DNA from: Peptoniphilus gorbachii
GTDB taxonomy: Bacteria > Bacillota > Clostridia > Tissierellales > Peptoniphilaceae
DNA length: 64,000 bases
Assembly (NCBI RefSeq): GCF_016908115.1
Contig: NZ_JAFBDH010000004.1
Coordinates: forward strand, 124,001-188,000
Reading direction: 5' to 3'
The translations under genes were made by a program, and so were the position numbers. Shown here one piece after another: positions 24,694 to 36,100 of the stretch; positions within the stretch are counted from its first letter, which is position 1; each line of letters starts with the position of its first letter. The notes below the pieces were generated by a model, which was given only the letters and a program-made list of their open reading frames with translations, was not told where the DNA came from and searched no databases.

Positions 24694-25461
24694 CTATAAA
24701 ACCTTTTGTTCCTTCATAATTGCAATAGCCTTTGCTACGCTATCTTCTGGCTCTTCTTCATTAATTTTAACTCCAGCTTCTCTCTTTTTAGGTTCGAAAT
24801 CTTTAATTTCTTCTAGAGTTAAAGAAGAATCACAAGTAACTTCAAAGTCTTCAATTTTTTGTCTTCTTGCAGCCATCTTTGATTTTATAGTAGGATATCT
24901 TGGTTCATAATCTGGCTTAGCAATAGTAACAACGCATGGAGTTTTTGTTTCGATTTCTCTATATCCACCGTCGATTTCTTGCTTAGTGATAAGTTTGTCC
25001 CCATCTAATTCCATTTCGATAACAGATGTAACAACGCCAAGATCAGATTTATTGGCAAAGTAAACTCCAACTTGTGAGCCTTCAGCATCAGTAGTTTCTT
25101 TTCCGAAGCAAATTAAGTCGAAAGGACCAAGCTCTTCTTCTAATTTCGCCTTTGCGCCCATAAGTATTTCTGTAATCATTTTTGCGTCAAGATTTCTATA
25201 ATCATCACGCTTTACTAAGTAAGCCTTGTCAGCACCAACAGCTAGACAGTTTTTAAGTGAATTTTTAACATCTTCACCGCCAATAGAAAGAACAGTTACT
25301 TGTCCTTCCACTGCTTCCTTTAATCTTACTGCCATTTCTAGGGAGTAAGTGTCAAAGGCATTTACAACAGGTGTGATGGAATCTATTGCAGCCCTGTCTC
25401 CTTGGACAGAAACTGCAACTGAATCATCAGGCACTTCTTTTATACAAACTAAAATATTCAT
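24694..25461 (-). CDS. etfB: Electron transfer flavoprotein beta subunit (operon pair)
   Basis: 255 residues: MNILVCIKEVPDDSVAVSVQ at the start, CFGKETTDAEGSQVGVYFAN in the nucleotide-binding region, and TKTPCVVTIAKPDYEPRYPT in the part that precedes the partner-recognition loop. The gene follows the acyl-CoA dehydrogenase by two bases and precedes etfA by nine. In bifurcating ETFs the beta subunit holds an FAD where others hold AMP; the sequence alone does not settle which applies here. Confidence 0.92.
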   Translation of the reverse strand: MNILVCIKEVPDDSVAVSVQGDRAAIDSITPVVNAFDTYSLEMAVRLKEAVEGQVTVLSIGGEDVKNSLKNCLAVGADKAYLVKRDDYRNLDAKMITEILMGAKAKLEEELGPFDLICFGKETTDAEGSQVGVYFANKSDLGVVTSVIEMELDGDKLITKQEIDGGYREIETKTPCVVTIAKPDYEPRYPTIKSKMAARRQKIEDFEVTCDSSLTLEEIKDFEPKKREAGVKINEEEPEDSVAKAIAIMKEQKVL

Positions 25462-25463
25462 TC

Positions 25464-26600
25464 TTAACCTCTCAATAAATTATTCGCAACAACAATTCTC
25501 AAAATTTCATTAGTACCTTCAAAAATTTGGAAGATTTTTGCATCTCTTAAAAGTTTTTCAACAGGATATTCTCTACTGTAGCCATAACCGCCAAATAATT
25601 GGATGGCATCTTCAGCAACTCTCATAGCAATATCAGATGCATAACATTTTGCAATTGCAGATTCTCTATTGTATGTCAAGCCCATATCCATTCTTGTAAG
25701 TGCATTGGCAACCATTTGTCTTGCAACTTCAGTTTGGATGTCCATGTCAGCTAATTTAAATTGAATAGCTTGGTTTTTGTTAATTGGCTTTCCAAATTGG
25801 ATTCTTTCACTTGTATATTTTTTAGCTTCGTCAATACCTCTTTGAGCGATACCAACTGCAATACAACCCATCCATGCTCTAGCTTGGTCAAGAGTTTTCA
25901 TGGCAATAGAAAAGCCCTTGCCTTCTTCGCCAATAAGATTTTTAGCAGGAATTCTACAATCTTCAAGTACAACATCAGTTGTGTTTGAAGTTCTAATTCC
26001 CATTTTGTCTTCTTCCTTACCAGCACTTAGTCCAGGAGTTCCTGCTGGAACTAAAAACATTGAAATACCCTTAACGCCCTTAGATTTATCAGTAAGAGCA
26101 GTTATGCAGTAGTAAGATGCAACAGCACCATTAGTGATAAAGCATTTTCTACCATTAAGAACATATTCGTCGCCATCTTTTACAGCAGTAGTAGTTCCTG
26201 AACTTGCATCAGAACCAGCGCCTGGTTCAGTAAGACAGAAGGCACCAAGTCCACCTTCCATAGCTACATCAGCTACATAATTTTTTTGTTCTTCGCTGCC
26301 TGCAATGAGAACTGGCTTCATGCCAAGTCCTGATGCAGAAATAGTAGTGGCAAAACCAGCGTCAGCCTTTGCCATTTCTTCAAATAGAGCAGCAATGTCC
26401 ACTCTTGAAAGACCAGGTCCGCCTAATTCTTCTGGCACTTCAAGGGCAAAGTAACCTTGCTCTTTTGCCATTTCATATAAATCTTTTGGCCATTCGCCAG
26501 TTTTATCTGCTTCTTTACAAACTTCAACAACTTCTTTTTCACAGAAGTTTCTAACATCTAAAAGCAAGTCCTTTGCTTCTTCAGAAATTAAATATGACAT
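25464..26600 (-). CDS. Acyl-CoA dehydrogenase (short-chain/butyryl-CoA dehydrogenase type)
   Basis: 378 residues, the normal length. FAD/substrate motif GAFCLTEPGAGSDASSGTTT (about 119-138), ITNGAVASYYCITALTDK, a GIRTSNTTDVVLEDC region, and the C-terminal LFGGYGYSREYPVEKLLRDA followed by QIFEGTNEILRIV, whose Glu is the usual catalytic base. It would reduce enoyl-CoA or oxidise acyl-CoA through the ETF encoded next. Fermenters use such Bcd-Etf complexes in butyrate or propionate formation. The substrate cannot be fixed from sequence. Confidence 0.92.
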   Translation of the reverse strand: MSYLISEEAKDLLLDVRNFCEKEVVEVCKEADKTGEWPKDLYEMAKEQGYFALEVPEELGGPGLSRVDIAALFEEMAKADAGFATTISASGLGMKPVLIAGSEEQKNYVADVAMEGGLGAFCLTEPGAGSDASSGTTTAVKDGDEYVLNGRKCFITNGAVASYYCITALTDKSKGVKGISMFLVPAGTPGLSAGKEEDKMGIRTSNTTDVVLEDCRIPAKNLIGEEGKGFSIAMKTLDQARAWMGCIAVGIAQRGIDEAKKYTSERIQFGKPINKNQAIQFKLADMDIQTEVARQMVANALTRMDMGLTYNRESAIAKCYASDIAMRVAEDAIQLFGGYGYSREYPVEKLLRDAKIFQIFEGTNEILRIVVANNLLRG

Positions 26601-26620
26601 CTTTATCCCCTTTTTCCTTA

Positions 26621-28033
26621 TTAAATAACTTTATTTGGATTTAAAATCATGTTAGGGTCAAATACTTTTTTAATGCCTCTCATTAGTTCAGTATTAACAT
26701 CCCCTTCGAAGATCTTCAAGAATTCCTTCTTACCAAAGCCAATTCCGTGTTCACCAGAAATTTGTCCGCCCATTTCATAAGCCTTTCCATAAATATCCTT
26801 CATGAAAACTTCAACTTCTTTAACAAATTCTTCTTTTTCCATGTCATTTGAGCAAGTGTAAATGTGTAAGTTACCATCGCCTGCGTGACCAAAAGACTTA
26901 ACTTCAAATGGGAAGTCCTTAGCTCTTTCGTTTACATAGTGAACATACTTAGCAATCATGTTAATTGGCACAACAACATCACATTCATCAAGAAGTTTAG
27001 TTTGTGATTCAATAGCTTCAAGGAAAGAAGATCTTGCAGCCCAAGCTTCTTTAATCTTGTTTGGAGTGTCAGCAACTAAAATATCAATTGCTCCAGCTTC
27101 CATAAGAACTTCAGCAGCTTCTTCTATAATGTCATTAAGTTCATCTTCATCATTTCCATCAAAAGTAATAAGAAGGTAAGCTCCAATGTCAATTCCTTCT
27201 AATTCTTTAGGGAAAGTAGACTTGCCAATGTAAATTTCAGACATATTAACAATTTCTTTTTCCATAAATTCAATAGCTTGTGGATTTAAGTGAGCCTTGA
27301 AAAGTTGTGGAACAGTTGAAATACAAGTGTCAAGGTCTTCGTAAGGAACAATTAGAGAAATAGTTTCCTTTGGAGCAGGAATAATTTTTAAAGTAAGTTC
27401 AGTAATAATTCCTAGAGTTCCTTCAGATCCAATAATTAAATCTTTTAGTGAATAACCAGTTGATGTTTTAGAAACAGTGGCACCAAATTGAGTGATTTCA
27501 CCAGTAGGAAGAACAACTTCCATTGAACGCACATAGTTTCTTGTAGTGCCATACTTAACAGCTCTCATACCGCCAGCGTTAGTAGCAACATTTCCCCCAA
27601 GAGTTGCAAACTTTTCGCCTGGATCAGGTGGATACATATATCCCCTAGTTAAACAGTCTTCAGCTAAATCGTTTAATAATACGCCTGGTTCAACTTTAAC
27701 AACCATGTTTTCTTCATCATAAGAAAGAATTTTATTCATTGATTGCATATTAAGCATAACGCCACCAAATCTTGAAACACCAGCGCCAGTAAGACCAGTA
27801 CCAGCACCTCTTGCTAGTACAGGAATTTTATTTTCATTACAAATTTTTACGACATTTGAAACTTCTTCAGCAGAAGTTACATCAACAACCACATCAGGTT
27901 GTCCTTCGCCATAAATAGGCATTTCATCGTGGAAGAAGTCAATATTAATTTCTTCGCCAACATATACTTTGCAGCTAACAGCAGCTTTAATGTCTTCAAT
28001 AACTTTATCAGTTACAGAATTATAATTTACCAT
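26621..28033 (-). CDS. FAD-linked 2-hydroxyacid dehydrogenase (GlcD/LctD family, probable D-lactate or related)
   Basis: 470 residues from the ATG at 28033, which has GGAGG five bases upstream; an earlier ATG four codons before overlaps that site. The FAD_binding_4 domain shows PVLARGAGTGLTGAGVSRFG (about 71-90) and GGNVATNAGGMRAVKYGTTR; the C-terminal domain shows FGHAGDGNLHIYTCSND and SGEHGIGFGKKEFL. The family oxidises lactate, glycolate or 2-hydroxyglutarate. In Acetobacterium an LctD of this kind works with EtfBC to reduce NAD+ by electron bifurcation. The same partners adjoin here, so lactate oxidation is the leading inference. It is first in its operon and divergent from a regulator. 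Confidence 0.88.
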   Translation of the reverse strand: MVNYNSVTDKVIEDIKAAVSCKVYVGEEINIDFFHDEMPIYGEGQPDVVVDVTSAEEVSNVVKICNENKIPVLARGAGTGLTGAGVSRFGGVMLNMQSMNKILSYDEENMVVKVEPGVLLNDLAEDCLTRGYMYPPDPGEKFATLGGNVATNAGGMRAVKYGTTRNYVRSMEVVLPTGEITQFGATVSKTSTGYSLKDLIIGSEGTLGIITELTLKIIPAPKETISLIVPYEDLDTCISTVPQLFKAHLNPQAIEFMEKEIVNMSEIYIGKSTFPKELEGIDIGAYLLITFDGNDEDELNDIIEEAAEVLMEAGAIDILVADTPNKIKEAWAARSSFLEAIESQTKLLDECDVVVPINMIAKYVHYVNERAKDFPFEVKSFGHAGDGNLHIYTCSNDMEKEEFVKEVEVFMKDIYGKAYEMGGQISGEHGIGFGKKEFLKIFEGDVNTELMRGIKKVFDPNMILNPNKVI

Positions 28034-28075
28034 TTTTCCCTCCAATAGTTTTTTAAAAATATTCTTAGTAATTTA

Positions 28076-28173
28076 ATTATATAACCTAATTGTAAAAAAA
28101 CGGTTTATTTGAACTTGCAATATGTTGAATAATCTTTACAATATTTGACTTTTATTCAACAAAACCATATAAT
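28076..28173. promoter_or_regulatory. Divergent promoter region with three related half-sites
   Basis: For the plus-strand regulator TTGACT (28145-28150) and TATAAT (28168-28173) are 17 bp apart, a strong promoter. For the minus-strand dehydrogenase operon a TATAAT lies at 28081-28076 with a poor -35. Between them are GTTGAATAA (28124-28132), its inverse TTATTCAAC (28152-28160, overlapping the regulator's -35) and a related TTATTTGAAC (28105-28114, next to the weak -35). This is the arrangement expected when a regulator represses itself and activates the operon. Confidence 0.55.
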
Positions 28174-28205
28174 TTAAACATATTATTTTAAGAAAGGATA
28201 AAAAT

Positions 28206-29642
28206 ATGTGGCAATACAGACAAGTTTTTAAAATTTTAACAGACATGACAAATACAAAACTATCTACAATTGCCTATGCCTTGGACTACGACATATCCTA
28301 CATAAGCAAGTGGAATTCTGGCAAAAAATTGCCATCTTCAAAAAATATTTACACAATAAATAGAAAACTTGCTCCCCTCTTTGCAAGGGCTCTTGTTGAA
28401 GAAGACAAGGTCAAGGACTTTCTTCTTAGTTTTGAGCTTAAAAATTCAGAAATCTTAAAAAAAGACCAGGAAAAAGGTCTTGAAATATTAATCTATAAAC
28501 TCCTAAATGAATCTTATGCCTACACAAATACAGATTTAAAGGAAGAAAGCCCATCTCTTACAAATTTCATCTTCAAAACATCAAGTGTGGAAGGCGACTT
28601 AAAGGAAATCCTAGATAAATTAATTTTGGAAAATAGAGACCTTGACATTTGGGCAACTTTTGACATAACAAGTCCCTATGCAGAAATACTTATTCAAAGC
28701 CTAAAAAAAGCTGCAAAAAATGTGGAAGTTAGCCTCCACCTAGTTTGCAAAAAAGATGAAGTTGAAAAAATCGATCTCTTAAAAATTATTACTGATAATT
28801 CCTCCATAAATATGGAATTTTATGAACGCAGCTACACTCACTGCGACTTTATACTTATAAAGGGCGAAATGTATATAATCATCGCCGAAAGAGAAGATTA
28901 CTCAACTTTAACCTCTGGCAGAGAACTTGACACCATTTTTGAAATTTCCTCCTTTATGGATAATTTCTTTGAAAGGCTAAATAAAATAATTGTAACAGCA
29001 CCTCCCCAAGATATGGCAAATACAAATTACAGAAAATATTTCTACTCTGACAACGAATTTTTATTTTTGTCAAATTACGGTTTCGAATTCTTGCTTCCCA
29101 ATGAAATAATTGATAAAATTCTTGAAAATATTGACGAAGACAAGGACCTAAAGAAAAAAGAAATTGAAGATATAAAACTTTTGTGGGAAGAACTTTTTGT
29201 AGATGCAAAAATAAACTTTTTGACTACAAGGACTAGCCTCTTAAATTATTTTGAAACGGGAAATATCTTATATTGCTCCACAAAGGCAAAATTAAGTCCA
29301 CAAGAAATTGAAGCTCACCTAAAAAATATTATTAAAATAATGGAAAAAAATGAAAATATAAACTTTTACATTATTAACGACAACAGATATCTAAAATCCA
29401 CTGGCCTTGATAAATTTAATTTCTTCATAAACGAAAACAATATGTTTTTCAAAAAAATTCAAAAGGATCCTTTGCAGGCAAAGACATCCATAGTTACAAA
29501 CATAAAGATTCACAACAAAATCCAAGATGTCCTAAGAGACCTAATGCACAGCCCCTACAGCAAAAAATATAGCGTCAAGGAATTGGAAAAACTCTTCCAT
29601 AAATACGCCCAAGTATTTAAAAAAATGTCCCACAAGGACTAA
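28206..29642 (+). CDS. Uncharacterised 478-residue regulator with N-terminal helix-turn-helix
   Basis: Residues ~10-60 look like an XRE-type HTH (TKLSTIAYALDYDISYISKW, NSGKKLPSSKNIYTI), matching proteins that read MWQYRQVFKILTDMTNTKLS at the start. The remaining ~400 residues are rich in Lys, Glu and Asn, without membrane segments, and I do not recognise a domain. An AAAGGA site lies seven bases before the ATG. The gene is divergent from the 2-hydroxyacid dehydrogenase operon and shares a control region with it, so it is the likely regulator. What signal the large C-terminal part senses is unknown. Confidence 0.7.
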   Translation: MWQYRQVFKILTDMTNTKLSTIAYALDYDISYISKWNSGKKLPSSKNIYTINRKLAPLFARALVEEDKVKDFLLSFELKNSEILKKDQEKGLEILIYKLLNESYAYTNTDLKEESPSLTNFIFKTSSVEGDLKEILDKLILENRDLDIWATFDITSPYAEILIQSLKKAAKNVEVSLHLVCKKDEVEKIDLLKIITDNSSINMEFYERSYTHCDFILIKGEMYIIIAEREDYSTLTSGRELDTIFEISSFMDNFFERLNKIIVTAPPQDMANTNYRKYFYSDNEFLFLSNYGFEFLLPNEIIDKILENIDEDKDLKKKEIEDIKLLWEELFVDAKINFLTTRTSLLNYFETGNILYCSTKAKLSPQEIEAHLKNIIKIMEKNENINFYIINDNRYLKSTGLDKFNFFINENNMFFKKIQKDPLQAKTSIVTNIKIHNKIQDVLRDLMHSPYSKKYSVKELEKLFHKYAQVFKKMSHKD

Positions 29643-29734
29643 CCCATGGGATTAACAATTATTTATTTAGAATTTTAAACTAATTCAGAAAAATTATTAT
29701 TAAAAATTATTTATTTAGAAAAAATATGCACTCT

Positions 29735-29822
29735 ATAAAAATTAACTAACCAAAAACGAAAACATACTAAAAAAGCTATGAGAATAAACTCATAGCTTTT
29801 TTCTTGGCTTAGACTTGATCAA
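29735..29822 (+). terminator. Terminator hairpin within a dispersed repeat, copy 1
   Basis: AAAAAAGCTATGAG and CTCATAGCTTTTTT (29769-29802) form a perfect stem with T-run, a plus-strand terminator for the regulator gene. The whole 88-bp block, from ATAAAAATTAACTAACCAAA to GACTTGATCAA, is repeated at 36923-37007. Between 29643 and 29734 two copies of AATTATTTATTTAGAA are seen and nothing else. Confidence 0.8.
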
Positions 29823-30058
29823 ATTTCTGTAAGAAATTTTAATAAATCTGCCCGCAGATTTTTCATTCATAAACAAGAAAAATTTATAAGACCTTCAAGA
29901 GACTTTCCAAAAATTCTTATTCCAGAAAAACAAAAACTTCCCTTTTTATTTATAATCTACTACGTCATTGTAAATAATATCCTATTTCAAATATTATCTT
30001 TCCTAAATAATCATATCTTTTTTGCAAGTTTATTTTGTTCCTCTAAGAAATAAAATAA
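29823..30058. other. Gene-free gap before the subtilase terminator
   Basis: About 235 bases of AT-rich sequence with one short hairpin, AAATCTGC/GCAGATTT near 29845-29862. No frame with a ribosome-binding site and no RNA gene was recognised. Confidence 0.6.
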
Positions 30059-30082
30059 GAGGCTCGATTTTTCGAGCCTCAT
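30059..30082 (-). terminator. Terminator of the subtilase gene
   Basis: GAGGCTCGA (30059-30067) pairs with TCGAGCCTC (30072-30080) around a TTTT loop, 21 nt after the protease stop. The minus-strand tail is TTATTTTATTT, so it is a reasonable but not perfect intrinsic terminator. Confidence 0.7.
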
Positions 30083-30102
30083 AGTTTTTTTATTTTGACC
30101 TT

Positions 30103-33100
30103 TTACTTAATCCCAAATACTACTTGAGCAATTTGTGCCCTTGTTAATTTTTCTTTTGGCATGAAGTTTCCATCATCCATTCCCTTGATTAGACCTAGTC
30201 TAACCATTTCTCTTACAGATCCCTTAGACCAATCCGAAATATTCTTTTCATCTTTGAAGCTAATATTAATATTTTCTTCTTTATTATTTATCTTATGAAC
30301 CTTGTTAAATCTCGATAAAAAGGCACACATTTCTTCTCTTGAAAGTTCCTTGTCAGGCATAAATTTACCGTCGCCAAATCCACTTGCTATTTTATTCTTA
30401 TAAGCCCAATCAATGTATGGTGCATAATACTTGTTTGCATCAATATCATTAAAGACCTTGTCCTTATACTTACTTGTATCTACATTTGCAATTCTGCCAA
30501 GTATAGTTACAAATTCAGATCTTGTTAGACTCTTATCTGGCATAAAGTTATTTAGGTCAGCTATATCTTTGAAATAATTTTTATCCACTGCATACATAAT
30601 AGCCTTCTTTGCCCAGTGATTTTCAATAGAACTTGGATTTGAATTATAAGAGGAGAAGATACTTGTGTTTTTGCCATTAGATTCTGTCACAACTTTACTA
30701 GTATTCTCATGGCTTCTCCTCCTAAGAATACCCTTATCCCAGTTGTTTTCCCCTTCAATAGAATTATCAGCTGGTTTATTCTTATCTGAAGGTCTGTTTT
30801 CATTAGATGGTTTATTATCTTCTTGTGGTCTTTCCTTGTCCATATCTTTCCAAGAAGCTGTAATAGTTATATCTGAATCAACCTCAATTTTATCTCCTGG
30901 ATTCTTCTTGCCTCTATTTCCAGAAACAATCCATCCATCAAAGACTTTTCCACTTGGTGAAGTGAATGTATTTTGTGGCAAGATTATTTCTTCCTTATCT
31001 CCAACATTAATACCTTCTATTCTTCCACTTCCGCCATTGGCTACAAACTCAACCCTGTGTGTAATTTGTCTAACTTCTTCAAAGTTTGGAGTGATTTCAA
31101 TGTCCTTTTGACTTATAAAGATATGTCCTGGTTTTTGATTTACCCCTCTCACATTCCATCCTATGAATTTTTTACCCTTTTCTTCAGGTCCAGTAAATTC
31201 TGGAAGTACAAAATCTTCGCCTTCTTTTACTTGTGTTTCTATTCCATTAACCTTTACATTTATCTTCTTGTTTTCTACGTCAGTAATTGTATCTGAATCT
31301 AGGTCTATAGAATAAATTTTTACACTTGTATTCTTTGCATAGTCACTTGCACTTACTTTTACTTCAACTTTTCCATCTTTAGCATAAGCTTCAAGTGACT
31401 CATTAGGATTAAATTCCCTTCCATTTACATAAATTTTACTGCTTTCTATACGTCCTGCTTTGTCGCCATCTCTCTTATCAGAGATATTTAGATGATAAGT
31501 TTTGTCCTTATATTTTAATAAAAGGTCATTTTCACTAATTTTATCTTTAGACAATTTTATATCTGGCTTAGCTCTATCTAAATAAATCCTATATTGTGAT
31601 AATATTCCTTTTTGTGGACCATTTAATTTATAGTCCTTAGCAGACCAATCCATTACATCATTGTCCCTTACATCAAATGTAACTTCAAAATCCTTTGAGT
31701 TGTCAGATTTCAAATCGCCATAAATTAAATATTGGTCTACCATTGATTCATTTATTCTAAGATGCCAGTTGAAGCCACCCTTATCTCCAATCCTTCCTCT
31801 TAGGGTATGTGGACTCTTCCTAACATAAAGTTCCCCTTTTTCTCCATCACTGTAAGGATTAAATGTATCTTGGTCCATGTCTAATTGAACTCCATCCCTA
31901 TCGATGTAAAGACACTTGCCCATTTCTTCAACTAAGTTTTCTTCTTTAAATTCTCCACTGCCATCTAACTTGTAAATTTCATATCTAATTACATTAAATC
32001 CATCAAGACCCCTGATAAGTGCATCAACAGTCTCTACATCTTTATCATTATTTATGAAATCTTCTTTATAGTTAGCATCTAGGCCTGTCTTACCTGGATT
32101 TCTGGATATAATCCTAACTCCATAACCCTTGCTAATTCTAAGTTCATCTTTTACTTCATAGTAAGTTTTTCCATTTTCATCCTTTTTCTCTTTAAGTTCG
32201 CCACCTAGTTCAGCTTCTCCAAGTTCAATAATGCTTTTTTGTGAAGTTAAAAGTTTTGCCTTTTGCTTTTTCTCTACACTATCATTTATTTCCTTTGGCA
32301 TTCTGAGGAAAATACTTTTACTTGTCTTTCCACTATCCACTACATAAAATTCAAGATCTCCCTTGTAGTCAATTCCCTTAGTATTATCCACATCATCCTT
32401 ATTTGCCCATAGATTAAATTTGAAAGAGTGAGTTTTTTCATCATAAGAACCCGGCACTTTTTTAACTTCTTCTTTTTTAGTTGTCTTTGACATTCTTGTA
32501 GATTTAAAATAAATTTTTGCATCAGGAGATACATTTTTAATTTCTCCCTTTATGTCAAATCCACCATTTGAGTCTGGGATGACTTTTCCAACATATCCCA
32601 TAGCTTTTAAAACACTTACATCTTTATCTTTAAATTCCATCGGAGTTCCATCAGAATAATTTGAAGGAATACCATATTCGTCTATAGAATTAATATCTCC
32701 ATAGTCATAATCTATGCTTTCTTCTCCTGTAAATTCATTAGTTTTCTTTGTTTCTTTTGGCTCTATAATTCTTTTTGTATCAGCTTCTGTAAGTTCTTGT
32801 ATATAAGAGCTATTCTTTTCAATACTTATTTCAGGGTTCCCATAATTTTTCTTTGGATCATCCTTTGGACTATTATCTTTTTTGTCATCTTCTTTTACTT
32901 CTACATTTTTAAGTTTAGACGCATCAATTTCTCCAAGCTTAGTATTTTCATTTCCTTCCAAGTAATAAGCAAGTTTTCCATCCTTGACTTTATCGTCGAA
33001 CTTAACCCTATAAAGATTAGTGAAGTTAGACGCTCCATCAAGTGCAGCCACCTCTAAAGTTTTACCAAGAAGATTTTTATTTGCTCCAAGAATCTTGTAA

Positions 33101-36100
33101 ACAGAATTTCCTTCCTCGTCTATTTGAAAACTTCCATACTTGTCAACTTTTCCAGTATTTACTACCTTTAAATTCTCCTCGATTTCACCATCTTCAGTGA
33201 CAAAAGCCGCACCAGCAAACCAAACCTTGTTATTAGTTACTGCAAAATCATTTGAATTCTTTTCTTGATCCCTTTGGAATAAAGTCTTATTGGGATCCTT
33301 TTGAACATTGTAAGTATCCTTAACCTTTAAGATGATCTCATCAGGATTATCTGCATTTAAGCTAATAATTTGAGGTGGAGTCCTATCAATTTTTACAGGA
33401 ATATAAGAAACTTGATAAGGATATTTTGGTGAAAGCCTATATTGGAACTTGTAATAGTACTGACCTTCTGCAATAGGATCAAATTTTCCTTCCACATAAT
33501 TTGGATCATTCTTATCTTCTGCGTGAGGATTATAAATCAATCCGTCCCATCTCAAATCTCCATAAACTTTTAATTTTGAAGACTTAATACCCTTAGCATC
33601 ACTTCTCTTAGAATTTAAAATTCCCTTTATAAAATGATCCACTGTAATTACCTTAAGATCTTTTTGATTCTTTTCATCCATAGTATTTACAATGGAAATT
33701 TTGCAATCAGAAGCTGATCTTAATATCAAAGGACTAGGAGTAAGTCCCCTGTCAATTTCATTTTTAGAAATAATTTTACTATCACCTGTGGAACTCATTG
33801 TAAAATCTTGAGAATTGTTAAAAGCAAATAATTCAGGATCTTGGTCTAGAGTCTTATTTTCATTTTCTCTATTTTGAATTACACCAGCTGGCTTAAATAA
33901 ATCTATACCATGCTCTCCTCCACGGCCCTTATTTAATGTACCTGGAATTTTAGGATTTCCTTCATCATCATAACCTACAATCCCCTTTGATCTTGAACCT
34001 TCTTCCCAAGCCCATTTATCAACAATTGGTTCTTTGTTCCAATCTCCTGCAAAGCCCATTACTGGCATTGAAAGTGAAGGTTGTGGATCTTTTACATTCT
34101 CCTTCTCTTCCTTAGATTCAAAATTAATAAAGGCCTCAACAAACTTATCCTTTTCCTTTGCCTCTCCAACATTAAGAGTAGCACCTAAGTTAAAAGAACC
34201 CCTTGCAGGAATTGTAATTTCATCTTGTGCAAAACTTATACTTGCTCCCTTAACTTCTGTAGGGTGGATCTCTGCAATATTTTGAATACCATCCTTACTT
34301 TTTTCATCCTTATATTGCTCATCTAATTTTTTCTTATTAACTTCTCCATCAGTAGTTACCTTTGATGAAGAAACTTTAACAGTAATATCCCTGTCAGAAG
34401 GATTGTCTATATTTATAGTAAAATCTTTTTTGTCTGACTTTATTTCTTTAAGAGAAACAGCTCCATAGGAGTTCATTTCTCCAAGTGAATCTTCCACCTT
34501 ATATGACACAATTAAATTACTCTTCAATGCCCTCTCAACATTAATAAGACCTGATCCCTGTTGTCTTGGGGATGCAAATAGATAATTGCCCTTGCCGTCA
34601 TCGGTTGTTGGATCAATCATTGGTCTAGAAGTATTCTGAAGCATTATTTTAGTAAGAGAAGTTATATCAATTCCCCTGGCCTTAATAACCGGTTCCTTGA
34701 CAAGCTCCTTCACCCTTGGCCTAATCAAGACAGTAGAAGCAGAAACAACAGGAGTCGCCATAGATGTTCCCGACATATATTGATAAGTATCAACACCATT
34801 TATCTTATTCAAAGTTGAATAAATATTCTTACCTGGAGCAGATACATCTGGCTTTAACATCAAATCTATTCTAGGACCCCAAGAAGTAGAACCAGCTGGC
34901 ACATTAGTATCTTCCCATGCAATCTTATGATCCAAGAATTTTATACTAAGCTCTTTTTCCTCTCCAACCTTAGGTTTTTTAGAATTATACTTCTCCATAT
35001 CAATTCTATAGTCAGAGTTCTTTGTCTTGAAATCTTCTTTTTCATCAGGAGTCCTGCCGCAAATCATATCCCAGATTAACTTTCCATCCATACCTGATAC
35101 AGAAAAAACAGGAACTCTTGTATTTTCATCTTCTTCATATCCCATTGCAGGAATATTTTCCCAATCATCTCTGTTGTAATAGGATACTGTATTAACTACA
35201 ACTACGCCCCTTGCTCCCTTATCAAATACCTTTTTAAAAGAGTATTTTAAGTCCTTGGTATAGATCCTATCCATTACAACAATCTTATCTTTTAGATCCT
35301 TACCAGCAATATCTTCATCTTGGCATTGTCCCAAATATATGAACTTGTACTTATCTTGTTTGAAAGTTCCCTTATCGAAGAAAGCACCAATTTGTGAATA
35401 CCTAAAATCCTTGCCTCCAATATTTACGCCTTCATATTCAATTTTTGTATTTCTAGAAGAAGCAACGGCTATTGCATCTTCATGAGCAGCAGTTCTTGTT
35501 ACATTGCCAGTATCAGTCATCTTTAAAGCATTATTCGCATACCTGTCCCACGACGAACTAGAAGATGAAGTTGCATAATTACCTGTCGCTACACAAATAG
35601 GAATTCCAGCCTTTCTCAAAGACCTAATAGCTTGCCAGTACTTTTCTCCAGCCAAGCCAGTTCCTGTGAATCCAGAAGAAACAGAAATAACATCAACATC
35701 ATGTTTTATACAGTCTTCAAAGGCGTGAAACATAGTTTCATCACCAGCAAATCCATCGCTTGCATCTGAATACATTTTGTAAGAAAAAAGTTGAGCATTA
35801 GGAGCAATACCCCTTATTCCCTTATGGGCTTTAATATCTTCATCAGTGTCATTAGCAGCCAAAATCCCAGCAATGTGCATGCCATGTGGGTCATGATAAT
35901 CTGAACCATCATCATACTTCTCTGTTGTTATCTTTCCACCATTTAAGTAATTAAAAGAATGTGGTACCTTATCAGAAAGCCAAAACTCCTTATCAGAACC
36001 CTTTAGATCTTTCTTTTTTAACTTTAGAGAATTTTTAGCGTCATCATCAATACGCATAGCCTTATGACTTGCATCCATACCCGTATCAATGTTGGCAATA

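Noticed and set aside
28206-29642. Assigning the large HTH protein to a named regulator family
   Set aside because: Only the N-terminal HTH is recognisable; the remaining ~400 residues give no reliable family.
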